Shown: positions 35,902 to 46,849, counted from the first letter of the stretch. The stretch is 64,000 bases of DNA from Telopea speciosissima (GCF_018873765.1 NC_057926.1:52929878-52993877), one strand, 5' to 3'. Numbers and translations are program-made. The notes: generated by a model from the sequence alone, not told the origin.

Positions 35902-36480
35902 GTTTACAAATTTTCTTTTCTTCTATTTATAATTTGGTGGCTTATCTCAGACAGATCCAATACAAATCCTATCAACTTTACCAAATCTTGAATTGATGCA
36001 GGCCCATTTGTAAAATGTTGTGGAAACTTCCGCATCTAAATACCAACAACCATTTCCACCCTATGTGTTCCACAAAAACTTAGATCGATATTGAAGTCTC
36101 AAGATCACCCTTAAATGTAGCTGAACCTGTTAATTAACCAACATAATAAAAACCATTGAAAAAATTATAAAGAGAAAGAGAGTTCGCAAATTTTTATAAA
36201 AAAAATTAAAAATGGAAGAAGCTATATATATGATTTAGTCCATGTTCAATAAAGAACATCAATAAAGAGAATAGAAACAAAGTAATTTGAAATGAAATAA
36301 ACCAACAAATATTTTCAAGTCAACTCATTGAGCAAAATGGTAAGACAGAGAATTTCATATCATATGAACACCAAGTGATGCATTGCATATATTTCTATAG
36401 TGAAATATAAAACAAAAATAAAAACTGAAAAATACCAAATCCATATACGAAGTTCCAAACAATGAAATCATAGAAACAAC

Positions 36481-36974
36481 ATTAGCAATATAACTAACAT
36501 GGGAATAGAACTATTAAATATTGATTTACAGTAGCCTTTGCAAGAACTTTACCAAACTATTGATGGCAACTTGAAGATCGAGTGTGAGTGGGAAAATCCT
36601 AAGGACACAACATTGCAACTAACCATATTTTTAAATAGTCACATTCTTGACTGCTACGTACACATACACCACTCTTATTTATGACTATACAAGATGACTA
36701 TTAGAACTCTGCTGCAAATATATTTTTTAGCTAGCCCTAGCAACAGAATTGAATAAAGTCTATTCGATCACATCAGACGACAATGGAAGCCATGAGATAT
36801 GACAACTTTGGATAAACCACCTAAAGTCTATAGGTTGTAGGTCCAAAATTGTCAAAATGGTTTCTAGCAGCCATCACAATTCAGATATTAATCCAGAAAA
36901 ACAAATATGGTACAACATAACCAATAATAAAATCAAAAGTCAATTATGGCTAATATTATCAAGCCAGAAAATTT
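36481..36974. other. intergenic, nothing identified
   Basis: AT-rich sequence upstream of ABCC copy A. The duplicate of this part would lie beyond the window end. Confidence 0.5.
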
Positions 36975-37340
36975 TCTTAACTTGAAGTTGATTAGATCGG
37001 TCCTTCAATCCATTAATATTTATTGGTCTCGCATTTTTTATTTGCCCTAGGCTGTTGTTACAAAGGTTGAAGCTTGTATCACGTATGTGCTGTTTTCTTT
37101 GGAAATGACTCGATTACTCCAGATTTCTTCACCCCATCTTTTGGGCCTCTGTTTGTCTCCTTAAAGAAGAGGGAGTCTTGGGCTTAGGCGCATTAAAGAG
37201 GTTAACTTTGATGGTATCCTCAAGTTGATTTGGAAGATAGGCCAAGAAGAAAAGTATTTGGGTTGACTGTTAGGTCTACTCTAGGCTCCTCCACAATGAC
37301 TCTATTTGGATGACTCTCCTCACTTCTGATGCTTCCTGGA
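36975..37340 (+). mobile_element. L1-type LINE ORF2 fragment
   Basis: One frame reads LKLIRSVLQSINIYWSRIF then YLP, a stop, and AVVTKVEACITYVLFSLEM. Further on come EEGVLGLGALKR-like words. The order matches the C-terminal side of plant L1 reverse transcriptase (xLIxSVLxSIPxYW...LP...V..xE) before the GGLG motif. It is decayed, with at least one stop, and no tail is visible. Confidence 0.55.
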
Positions 37341-38190
37341 TTTGAAGAAAGGTGAAGGAAGAATTCCTTTATCATGGTCATTGTTACAATGGGATACCTA
37401 GCTAAGAGGAGGGGTAGTTTCGAACCCAAACAATAGGAAATCGGAGTTTATAGATGGGTTTTTTTTTTTTTTTTTTTTTTCCGATTTTGATGAATGACAG
37501 TACAAGACTTCCATCCCATGGTCATACCACCAATGGTGAGGAGATTCTTCCTTCTCCATTGGTGAAGGAAAACTTCTAGTGTTGAAAAGTATAAAATAAG
37601 TTTTATAGAAATAGATAGCCAAAGATAAGTAATAAAAAAAATTGATGAAGATGTGATGGAGCTAGCTCTTTTTGCCTCATTCATAAAGGAAGAAGGATGA
37701 CAAAAAGAACAAGAATTGCATGAGAGAAACGATTCATAGTACATGCCCAAGCCACTTAGAGAACGACAGTTGAAAATGTCACTGATCAATCCTTCCTAGA
37801 AGGGTTTTGTTAGACTGAACTATTCTATGACAAGTTATGATAAATGATACTAAAATATAATTTATGAACATGAAGAAAGAAGGCTAACTGATCGTGCGTC
37901 TTGCGGGGCTCTCAGCAAGGTGGTCATTTTCAGGCACCCAAGGCGGTTTCTGTGTCTAATGTGGATATGGGAGACCCGAAAGATGCACCGAGTAACGTTC
38001 TATTTCCCTTATGAATAATAATAATTCTCTAGAAAATTTATTTTGTTGAAACAGTTGAGCTTAATTAGCTAATTGTCCACCACTACTGATTCATGGTTTC
38101 TCTCTTTCTTTTCTTATGAAGTTTCAACTTTTTTATAGACAACCACCTTGTCTTAAACCTTACACCCAGCTTTTGCAACGTTACAAAAAC
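37341..38190. other. intergenic, poly-T tract
   Basis: A run of about 22 T at 37459-37480 and unassigned sequence. No gene found. Confidence 0.45.
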
Positions 38191-38302
38191 CTCAATCTTG
38201 CTCAACAGAACCTAAGGAAAATAGAAATCCCACATGGGTTCTATAGAGAGCCTCAATCTTCCTCAACAGAACCTAAGGAAAATAGAAATCCCACATGGGT
38301 TC

Positions 38303-38306
<4 letters not shown>
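38191..38306. repeat. tandem repeat, 2 x 61 bp
   Basis: CTCAATCTT(G/C)CTCAACAGA, CCTAAGGAAAATAGAAATCC and CACATGGGTTCTA occur twice, 61 bp apart, with almost no differences. They run directly into the GA tract. Confidence 0.85.

Positions 38307-38347
<41 letters not shown>
38304..38347. repeat. (GA)n microsatellite
   Basis: About 22 uninterrupted AG units at the end of the 61-bp tandem repeat. Confidence 0.9.
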
Positions 38348-38350
<3 letters not shown>

Positions 38351-38860
38351 CTTTATGAAGAAAATTTCTTCTTGCAGTTCTTCAATGAACCAAAAGATTT
38401 CTCCTGTACCTTTTCAGAGAGCTTGGACCGTGGCGTTTGCTGGTAGCTTAATATACTCAACATGGAAGCACCTGGATGAGTACTTATCGTTGAGCAGAGG
38501 GAGCATTTCTGGTTTACGAACGGTATGACTTTGCCACATGACCCCTGACGTCCTGTGAAATAGGAAAATGGTGGGTCCGTATCCTCTATCCTCTGGAACC
38601 AACGGAAAATGTGATCTACCATTCATGGTTGGACGCCGGTTTCAACTTCATATTTTTGGGAGGAGGGTGAATGTTCACGTGCGGTACGTGAACGACTCAC
38701 AGCCTTTCAAATGGAACATTTCCACAAAATAGGGATGAAAGAGAGCAGGGTTGAGACTGGGTATTTTAAGACTCATCAGTCTCCAGCTTAACCCTGAGTC
38801 TTATTAGTTCAGCCATAGCCCAACCCGAGCCCAATCTTGTTGGGCTCTGTCCACTCTAGC

Positions 38861-39025
38861 TTGGCGTCGGGCTCCTCTCTAGGGACCCCAGCACCTAGGG
38901 AGTGCCTAGGGCTGCTGGGCATGTGAGGATGAGTGCCTGGCATGAATCCCGATGCGTTGAACGCTGTTGGATGCCTCCCTAGCCACTCCTTGGGCGCTGG
39001 GCTCCCTGGAGAAGAGCCGGATCCC
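38861..39025. mobile_element. hairpin MITE, GGATCCGGCTC family, independent copy
   Basis: The right end, read on the minus strand, is GGGGATCCGGCTCTTCTCCA followed by GGGAGCCCAGCGCCCAAG, close to the left end of the elements at 22452 and 46850. The left end carries the paired GGGCTCCTCTCTAGGGACCC. It lies outside both duplications, so the family moved on its own. Confidence 0.5.
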
Positions 39026-39759
39026 CTAGCTTGACCTTGATTGATTTTGATCTAGTTGGTCTTGATTTTTGCTAGGGTGGAGTTGTCCCTGATTGACCCT
39101 GGCTATCATCCTAGCAAATGTGCAAAATTTTATAGTCGTCAACTCACAATAAAACTTGAGTCCATGGTGTCCACCCCCTATAAAAGAAAAAATGCAAAAC
39201 AAACTCCAAAATTTTATACTCGCATCATGGCCATGCTTGTTTGACGGAGAAAAATGAAAAAGGTAAAAAGGGGTGCGCAACTTCTTCCTGCAACGTACCA
39301 CAAATATGACTTTATGAGTGTTTGATTAGTTGAGGTGGAAAAATTATCGGACAAGTTCATTAAATGTATTTATTCTTGTGTGGTGATGCGGCAAGTGGCA
39401 ACCTACTTTTTCCCATCCAGTCACTTTCAAAATGGAAAAGTTCATTTTGCCTGCTGTGGCAGTATAAGCTAAAATTTGAGGGATTTTACTCCCTTCCATT
39501 TCCAGATCCATTATTGCTTGTTATTTCCCCCCTCCAAAGTGCGACATGTGACGGTCTTAAATCTAACGGTCCTAAATCATTCTCTTATTTTTAAGTAATG
39601 AGCTAACTATGGTTACTCCAACCCAGAGTCTAACCCGAGTCAAGTTTAACCAAACCAACATTAAACCCATGGTTAACTCAAACCGAAAACCCAACCCTAA
39701 TCTCATCGCCTCTCTCTCCTATTGCCCTCATTGAGAGACGTAGTCACTTGAAGAACTAT

Positions 39760-39945
39760 CGAACGGAGAAGCTGCCGGCTGCAACTTCTCCGTTTTCCGG
39801 CGACAGCCCACCTCTTTGTGCCGTTGCGACTTCAGGCGACGGAGCAACAAACGCTTTTTCAGGCGATGGCACACCTGATTCTTGCCGCTGCAACTTCAGG
39901 CGACGGAGCAACGAACGCGTTTTCGGGCGACGACGCCCAAAAACT
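39760..39945. repeat. 64-bp minisatellite inside the TIR element
   Basis: CTTCAGGCGACGGAGCAAC(A/G)AACGC-type units start near 39829 and 39893, 64 bp apart, with a third more diverged unit before them (CTGCAACTTC, TTTTCCGGCGACAG). GC content is well above the surroundings. It reads openly in several frames, but the repetition explains that. Confidence 0.7.
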
Positions 39946-40356
39946 GGTAGTAGCAAAGAAACATAAGAAACCCAGACATCCAGAAAACGGAGGTTTTGAT
40001 TGCTGATAGAGGGTGAACAATTTACATAACTTTCTCGCATTCTGAAATAAAGATTCCATTCTTTTTTTTTTTTGGTTTGGGGGGTCTGGGTGAAAGGAAA
40101 TGGGGGATGAAGAGATATAGAAACACAACCTGTGATGGATCCAAAACAAATGAACCGAAGAATGACACTGGAATGTACAAGCAGCCTTATTCTGCAATTC
40201 TATCCACCCCGAAGGCCCAAATACAAAGGGGTGAGATCGAGCCTATTAATTAACTTCCCAAATAATCAAATATTGAAAGAGATCAAAAGCTGGATAAGAT
40301 TTTGTATCAAACGAATCAGGTCATTAAACTTTGTTTCAGAAACGACTTTGGTTGCA

Positions 40357-41264
40357 ATGGCGAGCAGCGATGTGCTTCCACAGATTTCTGTACCGGAGAT
40401 GAATGAGTTCTTTGATACTTCGTCACCGGATTCTCAAGAACTACATGTCCTTGCCGTTGACGATAGTCTCGTCGATCGTAAAGTTATCGAACGGTTGCTT
40501 AAGATCTCCTCTTGTAAAGGTCAGTTTCCAATTCTTGTTATTCAAATTAGACTCCTCTTTCTCTCTCTCATTTTTTGTTTCTTCAACATATTCTTCATTT
40601 GTTGTTCTCTGAACCAATGTGGTGGAATTTCTTCAGTGACGGCAGTAGATAGTGGAACCAGAGCTCGAGAAGAACTCTGAGGGATTCAATGTAAGTAAGA
40701 GAAGTTTCATTGATTTTTTTTTTTAAATTTCCAATTTTGATTGATTTACAGATTTTCTTACGGTGACTTGTTTTTCAGAATTTGAAGGTCAATATGATAA
40801 TAACGGATTACAGTATGCCTGGAATGAACGGATGTGAGTTGCTTAAGAAAATCAAGGTTCGATTTTTCTCTCAAAATTTCCAAACATTTCTGATCTCTGA
40901 GATTTTCATTTCTGAGTTTATTTTGACAAATATTTTCCAAATAGGAATCTTCGACAGGTGTTTGGAGGAAAGAGCAGAGGAATTTATTGTGAAACCTATA
41001 AAGCTTTCAGACGTGAAACGATTAAAAAATAGAGTTGGTAGTGGAGGTGAAGCCGATGCGAGATGGATCCAACATAGTCACAAGAGAAAATTGCCAGATG
41101 CCACTACCACAGATCTATCATCATTATCTTCATGTCCTTCATCAGCAAGGAATAAGAAAAACAGAAGATACCACAGTTGCTTCTACTCCTTGAGCTTCTT
41201 CGATCAACATTCGGAGCAGCAGCGATATGGAGACCATCATCGGACAGAACCCAACAAAAACTGA
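40357..41264 (+). pseudogene. type-A response regulator (ARR-like), captured and broken
   Basis: Exon 1 (40357-40519) encodes MASSDVLPQ...ELHVLAVDDSLVDRKVIERL, with the acidic pair of a receiver domain. Exon 2 (40637-40690) has VTAVDSGTRA. Exon 3 (40779-40856) has NMIITDYSMPGMNGCELLKK, with the phosphoacceptor Asp. Exon 4 (from 40945) has CLEERAEEFIVKPIKLSDVK, with the conserved Lys. Type-A regulators are phosphorelay proteins that damp cytokinin signalling. Two internal deletions break it. In exon 2 the stretch after SGTRA is lost and the frame runs to TGA at 40678-40680. In exon 4 about 20 codons after ESS, including the expected PVVIMSSEN strand, are missing, perhaps with an intron. Introns are kept, so genomic DNA was captured, not cDNA. 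No second intact copy is in the window. Confidence 0.82.
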
Positions 41265-41785
41265 AGAAGATGAAAATAACCGATTAGGGTTCGAGAAGTG
41301 AAGCGTAGCCATCTCTGCAACTTGTCTGTCAAACCACAGGTGTTAGAGAAGCAAACAAAGGACTAAACCCAAGCTACCAAGTAATTGAGATGGGAACCAG
41401 CCGTGAGTCACCGCTGTCTTTCCGGCATTTGAGGCCAGCGTTTTGGTCGTTGGAGCCTCACGAGTGTTCGCCGGCAGCTTCTCCGTTCGATAGTTCTTCA
41501 GGTGACTTCGTCTCTCAACGAGGGAAATAGGAGAGAGGCGATGAGATTAGGGTTAGGCTTTCGGTTTGAGTTAATCATGGGTTTAATGTTGATTTAGTTA
41601 AAGTTGACTCGGGTTAGACTCTGGGTTGAGTAACCATAATTAGTTTATTACTTAAAAGTAAGAGAATGATTTAGGACTTTTAGATTTATGATCGCCAGGT
41701 ATCGTACTCTGAAGGGGAAAATAACAAGAAATAATGGATCTGAAAATGAAAAGAAGTAAAATTCAAATTTGAGTGTCAAATACGC

Positions 41786-41967
41786 GGATCTTTATCCTCT
41801 CAATTACACTGCCGGTACTTGACTCAAGTACATCTTACAGAGGAGGCAGAAATGACTATCCTACCCCTTATCCTCTCAATTACACTGCCCGAGGTGGGGT
41901 TCACCTCCCTCTATTAGATGTACTTGACGATCAAGTACGGACAGTGTAATTGAGAGAATAAAAATTC
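41786..41967. mobile_element. 182-bp hairpin MITE nested in the right arm of the TIR element
   Basis: Ends GGATCTTTATCCTCTCAATT and, on the other strand, GAATTTTTATTCTCTCAATT, with a perfect 9-bp target duplication CAAATACGC at 41777-41785 and 41968-41976. Removing it restores the inverted arm of the host element, so it came later. Nine bases indicates a Mutator-type transposase. Confidence 0.9.
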
Positions 41968-42006
41968 CAAATACGCTGTCACATGGCAGTTGTAAACTTT
42001 CCCGTA

Positions 42007-43670
42007 TTGCCTGCTCTAGTGCTCTGGCAGTATAAGCATTCAGCTACCCCCATTTCTAGAGATTATTACCAAAAGATTTAAAATAGACTAGAAAAGGATC
42101 AAGCTCTAATTTTTTCAGTTTAATCACTAATCTTCATTCAAAACCAATTATCCAACCAAACAACAAAAGTGTTGAATCTAACTTGATCAGCCAAGCTAGC
42201 CTGGTCCAGTTTTAGAATCGCGTAGGAAATACAACCCAACAAAAGAAAGTACACAAAATTTGTACAGTTATGGTTCCAAGTGAAATTGTATAATGAATTA
42301 GTAATTTTTTTATTAAAAGACGTTGTAAATTGTTATTTTGGCTTGATTAGAATTTTTTTAATTAAAATCTTTTTTGTCTGGATTTTGTGCACAAGTAGAG
42401 TAAGGGCACTAAAGAGGTTAACTTTAATTAAATAGATCAGGTTGCGTGGTCCCTACATCAGCAAGAGGCCAATGGGAGTGCATGCATAGACATCCATGGG
42501 GAGGGCGGGGTTGTCATTTCACTGCTTCCGGGCACGTTCTTTTTCCCCATTTACTATTAGCCCATTGGGAAAAAAGGTTGGCTGGTCGCAAGAAAATGGC
42601 TAGATTAGGAGGAGAATTATAATTAATGATCTTTTGATCACAATTATACATGATAATTTAGTTTAAGAGGTTGTAAATGGATCTCTAATTTTAAGTTAAT
42701 TTCTTAGATTGCTAGATTGGTTAAACCTAATAATAAACTCATTTTGGATTAGATCAACAATACATAAAAGGTCCTAAACACGCATCATGCTCTAAGCCAA
42801 AAAATTGTTTTTAAATTGATAAATGTTCTCCCTTATCAAAATGAATCAAAGAATGTTATCAACAAATTAATTTGTATTAATATTGACTCTAAAATTAGCC
42901 AGACTCATATTGACTCCGCCAAACTAGATCGGACTTAGGTGGGCGAATTGACTAGCCCGTTTCCCCTGAATGATTAAAATGATCGTCTCATCCCGCCCCA
43001 TGTGTCTAGGCGCAACCTGCGTTGCTATGCACTCTCAGACAAAAACCATCGTCCCATAAATAAATAAACCAAACAATTGTATAATGCTGAGTCACTGTTT
43101 AGTCACTAGTAGCTAGTTAGTTCTAGTTTAGTAAATTAAATCATGGTTTACGAAGAAAACGTGTCCATCTATTATAATAAATATTCAGTTATAAAAAATG
43201 GCAGGGGATACTAATATTTCTTTTTTTTGGTGAAAAGGGGATACTAATATTTCAATCATCCCATCATATGGAGTCTTTTTCATTAATATTAATGAAGATT
43301 AACATCAAGTCGTCAAGTGGCAAACAAAATATTACCATATCAGACTTAAGATGTGACTGATTAAGAAGCTAAATGATGTAGATTATATCACAATTACAAA
43401 TTTTATTACATTATTTGGTTTAATTACCTAATTTAATGTACGATATGGTCCTAATAATGTGGAATGCATGGAAAATGCACGATACATGGCTGACATATTT
43501 TATTAAGAGTTGGGATAAGGCTTAGTTTTTTTTTTGGGTTAATGAAAGTGTAATCACACAAACCACATACCAATCCCAAAAGGTTAATCGACTTTTTTAG
43601 GATTGTGGAATGATAGATATACACAATATACATCATACTCATACACCCGATGTGGGATTAAAGCCACACA
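42007..43670. other. intergenic with one R1 repeat
   Basis: 42428-42556 matches repeat family R1 (GGCCAATGGGAGTGCATGCA, ATGGGGAGGGCGGGGTTGTC). At 43204-43252 GGGGATACTAATATTTC is duplicated around a TTTTTTTTGGTGAAAA insert (a minus-strand poly-A tail). 43528-43595 is the poly-T plus TGTAATCACACAAACCACA block. No gene. Confidence 0.5.
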
Positions 43671-43808
43671 TGAAGTTTTATCTTCTGCTGTTCGTTGCCC
43701 GAACAGCACAGTGTTGTCCCTCCACATGGAGGGCAAAATGACGACTTAACCTCGTTTGAGGGGACAGCAGGTGTTGTTCGGGCAACGAACAACAGAGGAT
43801 AACGATCC
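43671..43808. mobile_element. 138-bp hairpin MITE of the TTTATCC family
   Basis: TGAAGTTTTATCTTCTGCTG at the left and GGATCGTTATCCTCTGTTG (minus strand) at the right. The arms share GTTCGTTGCCCGAACA. A perfect 9-bp target duplication AGCCACACA lies at 43662-43670 and 43809-43817. Confidence 0.9.
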
Positions 43809-44629
43809 AGCCACACACCCTTTTTTTTATTTTATGAAAATGTAATCACACAAACCACACATCAATCCCAAAAGATTAACCGACTTTTTGGGATAAAGCT
43901 TAGTTGAGTTGAATTAAAGTTTTGACTTTTGCTTAAAAGGAGATTTACGAAATGTTTTTGTTGTCTTTTTGAAACTCCAACATTTTTAATAAAGAATCAT
44001 AATAATTTATGAAGGAAGCCCATAGGAAAGAGCCTTTGTAATTTATTAATAAATATATGTCTCCTCTCTTCTTTGTAGCACGTGGATGGATGATGTGGCC
44101 AATTTAAATCCATCCATCCATTGGTAATTAATTCTTTAGCTCGGTGACGTGTTTAATTAATGTCATAATCAAATCACTAATCTTAATACTTATATTGTAT
44201 TGGGTCTTCCCTTATCATAAGTATTTCATCTACTTTTAGAGGTAAAACCAATTCAAACCGACCAATTGACACCCCAAGCTATTTGAGTTCTCATGTGAAG
44301 ATTCAAGAGTTATGACATAATGACTTTTTTTAACCCTAAAAAACAACACAACATGACAAAGAAATAGATGCAACAAACGCCCAACAAAGATACACACACC
44401 CCTAGCTAGGTCCATGCGTGTAACCTAATCTTTGCTATAAATATATTAGCCAAAAATGGGGAAATAAAAACGATGAGTTGGTGCTAGATGTTGATTAACA
44501 CCAGTTGTGTTCTCAACATGGATTAGCCTGGTATATTAATGTTTGACTAAGAAGCTATGACATTAAATTAAGCTGTGTGTTTTGGGAGAAAATTATATTT
44601 TTAGATTAAAAAACAAAACAAAGAACGTA
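43809..44629. other. intergenic, nothing certain
   Basis: Begins with another poly-T plus AATCACACAAACCACACAT block (43820-43895). The rest is AT-rich without a gene. Confidence 0.45.
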
Positions 44630-44727
44630 TTCAATGCACGAGGTTCCCGTCATTTTGGGGTCTGGGGGGATCATGTTGTACGCAACCTTATCCCTTTTCA
44701 CAGCTGTTGCAAGAGACTGTTTCGAGA
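44630..44727 (-). mobile_element. truncated Au-type SINE
   Basis: On the minus strand: GAAACAGTCTCTTGCAACAG, AAGGTTGCGTACAACATGAT, CCCAGACCCC and ACGGGAACCTCGTGCATTGA, the body and 3' end of the SINE. The tRNA-like head is missing. Confidence 0.6.
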
Positions 44728-44930
44728 AACAAAATTAATAATTAAAGGATGGAAGTCCAGTTTGAATACAATACTTATGCAACCATATGAGGTTCTTTTC
44801 TTGGTTTTGTTGGTTAGTGAGGATGATAGGTACAGATTTTATATAAAGGGGTTCTTGATTGTTTTTCGTTTTGGTTTTAGCTTTAGCGGATGCAATTGGA
44901 AACAATAGATATATAATGGTAGTGATATGT

Positions 44931-46391
44931 GGGTAATTTACACATACCACCTCTGAGGTTTGACGAAAGTATAGTTTTACCCCCTCCAGTTTTGGATAAT
45001 TCTACGAATCCATTCCGTCAGTTTATGACTAACAAGTAACAACGTTAAAAATATGACATGAACTGACAAAATTGCCCTTGCCCCCCACCCCCCCCACCCC
45101 AAAAAAAAAAACAAAACCCTGCAACTCATCTTTCCCAAATCCAGCTGCAGGTATGGAACACATACACGTACCTACAGGTGTGGAACACATACCTGCAATC
45201 GGAGGATTAGTCGATCGTTTGGAGAAGGACTAGAACAGACAACAATGGCGATGGCGATGATGCGATCTGGATTTCAAGCATCACTTCGCAGAGGCGCGAG
45301 AATAGCTCCTTCTAAGAGGGGATTTGCTTCCTCTGCTTAGCATGATGATGCTCATGAAGCAGCAAAATGGGAAAAGAAAACATATGCTGGCACAGTATCG
45401 TGCACAATTTTAGCTATTGTCAATTTATCGAAGGGTCATCCCCACACTGAAGAGCCTCCTGCATACCCATATTTGCACATCCGTAACAAGGAGTTTCCAT
45501 GGGGTTCAGATGGCCTTTTCGAGGTGAAGGAACACCATTAATGGGAAGTCATAAGTTGATATTTTTGAAACAGTAAAATCTGTTCGGATATTCCCCTAGC
45601 TTCCTCAAGTAAGGTGATTTTAAACTTTGACTGTGGCTAGTTATGTTGGTTTTTATCTTATTCTGTAGTCCAATAAGAACTCTAATTAGTTTATGGTGCA
45701 ATTTCCCCAATTTGTCATCTTAGTTTCTTGCTTTGACCCTCTCTCGTTAATGGTGTGTTCAAACCCTAAATTGAATTTTTCAACCTCTTCTTCTCAAACC
45801 CTTCTTTTGTTCCATCAAATCATTTTTGGATCTTTGCATCCATCTGGGTTTCCCTCAGATTGCTTTTCCTACGCGGTGGAATCTGAACGTCTTGGTGGGT
45901 TTTTATCTATTTAATCTCTCGTGTACAGCTTCGTTCCACCAAGGTTTTTATTTCTGTTCGTTTCTCCAGCGTTTATCCCTGTAGAGTCACGAGAGTTCTT
46001 ACACAAAATTGGGTTCTTGAAGTTGGGCCTGGATTCCAACAATTTTGCAAGAAAAAAAAACTGCAACGTTAAATTGGATTTTCCCCTCCTTTTGAACTAC
46101 TTTCAAATCTAGTGTTTTGACTTGTTTGGAGATTAGAAGAATTGGAAAATTATAAGTTGTGATTCATGGAGATAAGAAGATGATTTGCAGGTTTTTTGTT
46201 GTTTGGTTTTTTTGTTTTTTTGCAAGGGCAATTTTGTCGGTTCATGTCATATTTTTAACGTTGTTACTAATAAACTAACAGAATGAGTGTAATTGTTAAC
46301 GTTTGTAAACCTCAGGGGGTATGCAGAATTATCCAAAACTAGGGGGCAAAACTATCCTTTCATCAAACCTCCGAGGTGGTATGTGTAAATT

Positions 46392-46395
<4 letters not shown>
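44931..46395 (+). mobile_element. Mutator-like TIR element carrying a COX6A copy (Pack-MULE-like)
   Basis: The left end GGGTAATTTACACATACCAC is mirrored at the right end (minus strand TGATAATTTACACATACCAC). The arms of about 150-190 bp share TGAGGTTTGA, AGTTTTGGATAATTCT, AACGTTAAAAATATGACATG and AAAATTGCCCTT. The right arm has an extra 40 bp. The termini resemble those of the MITEs at 52431 and 54798 (GGGTAAATTACAC), one of which has a perfect 9-bp target duplication, so a Mutator-type origin is likely. A (TA)n tract has grown at the right border and hides any target duplication. Inside are a COX6A copy and a CT-rich stretch (45690-46100) that looks like another gene's 5' region. Confidence 0.8.
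45245..45541 (+). pseudogene. COX6A: COX6A (cytochrome c oxidase subunit 6a) copy, intronless, one stop
   Basis: 98 codons from MAMAMMRSGFQASLRRGARI to FEVKEHH and TAA. The sequence is clearly the small inner-membrane subunit 6a of mitochondrial complex IV: a basic N-terminal targeting region, then HDDAHEAAKWEKKTYAG, a hydrophobic segment, LSKGHPHTEEPPAYPYLHIR and NKEFPWGSDGLFEVK. The start is the first ATG, preceded by a leader-like stretch. A TAG at codon 32 (45338-45340) interrupts it between SSA and HDD, where relatives have Gly. Without that codon the frame is open from end to end and no intron is visible, which suggests the copy came from spliced RNA or from an intronless source. It lies between the arms of a DNA transposon, so it is a captured passenger. 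Confidence 0.88.

Positions 46396-46472
<77 letters not shown>
46395..46472. repeat. (TA)n microsatellite
   Basis: About 39 TA units starting at the right end of the COX6A element. Confidence 0.95.
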
Positions 46473-46476
<4 letters not shown>

Positions 46477-46571
46477 CAGTTTTTCTCCTATCTCTATCTT
46501 GCAATTTAGATTCAAATTTTTGTCTACTTTTCAATAATTAAAAAAAGAAGAAAAAAAATTGTGTCAGGGAA

Positions 46572-46708
46572 TGTAGCCTACGCCCGCACTAAAGTCTATC
46601 TCTCTCCTCCCCCATACGAAAAGACAGCTCTATCCCTTTGTTTTAAGGAGGAGAGAGGTAGACACATGGGAGTGTTGATGTAGGCCACACTCCTTGACAG
46701 AAAACTCC
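46572..46708. mobile_element. hairpin element, GTCTATCTCTYTCCTC family
   Basis: GTCTATCTCTCTCCTCC pairs with GGAGGAGAGAGGTAGAC, followed by GTAGGCCACACTCCTTGACA. Relative of 27285-27412; lies about 65 bp outside the left edge of duplication B. Confidence 0.55.
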
Positions 46709-46849
46709 TTCCCTTAAATAAAGAGGCAACCAACCAACTTAAGGTTTGATTATTGGCACTAATGTGACTGATCCAAAACTGCAGCTGGGCAGTGTAGGGA
46801 ACTCTATCCCCATTTCCTATAAAACTAAAATCATAGACAGCTCTCCAAT

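Larger units (their letters stand above)
22375..36480. repeat. segmental duplication, copy A
   Basis: From AAAACTGCAGTTGGGCAGTG at about 22375 the sequence matches 46773 onward in the same orientation with high identity through MITEs, the BURP gene, the ABCC gene and 580 bp upstream of the latter. Copy B still aligns at the last base of the window, so 36480 is only the last position that can be compared. The offset changes from about 24.4 kb at the left end to 27.5 kb at the ABCC start, because copy B gained more insertions. Confidence 0.93.
39430..42006 (+). mobile_element. TIR element carrying a type-A response regulator gene (Pack-MULE-like)
   Basis: Two long inverted arms, 39430-39778 (349 bp) and 41471-42006 (345 bp once the later MITE and its target copy are removed), align almost base for base. 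Shared blocks include GAACGGAGAAGCTGCCGG, CTAATCTCATCGCCTCTC and CAGAGTCTAACCCGAGTCAA. Between them lie a GC-richer minisatellite and a response regulator gene with its introns. This is the layout of a gene-carrying non-autonomous DNA transposon. The outermost bases and the target duplication could not be fixed, so the superfamily is uncertain; long arms favour Mutator-like. Confidence 0.7.

Noticed and set aside
35924-35931. TATAAATA as the ABCC copy A TATA box
   Set aside because: It is only about 25 bp above the ATG, leaving almost no leader. It is conserved in both copies, so it is mentioned but not called.
39748-40197. Several overlapping open frames around 39.8-40.2 kb
   Set aside because: They come from the 64-bp minisatellite and the inverted arm, read open on both strands, and give only repetitive, low-complexity peptides.
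45245-45541. COX6A as the cell's working gene
   Set aside because: It has an in-frame stop at codon 32 and lies between transposon arms.
46321-46534. Open frames with long IYIYIY runs on both strands
   Set aside because: Direct translation of the (TA)n microsatellite.
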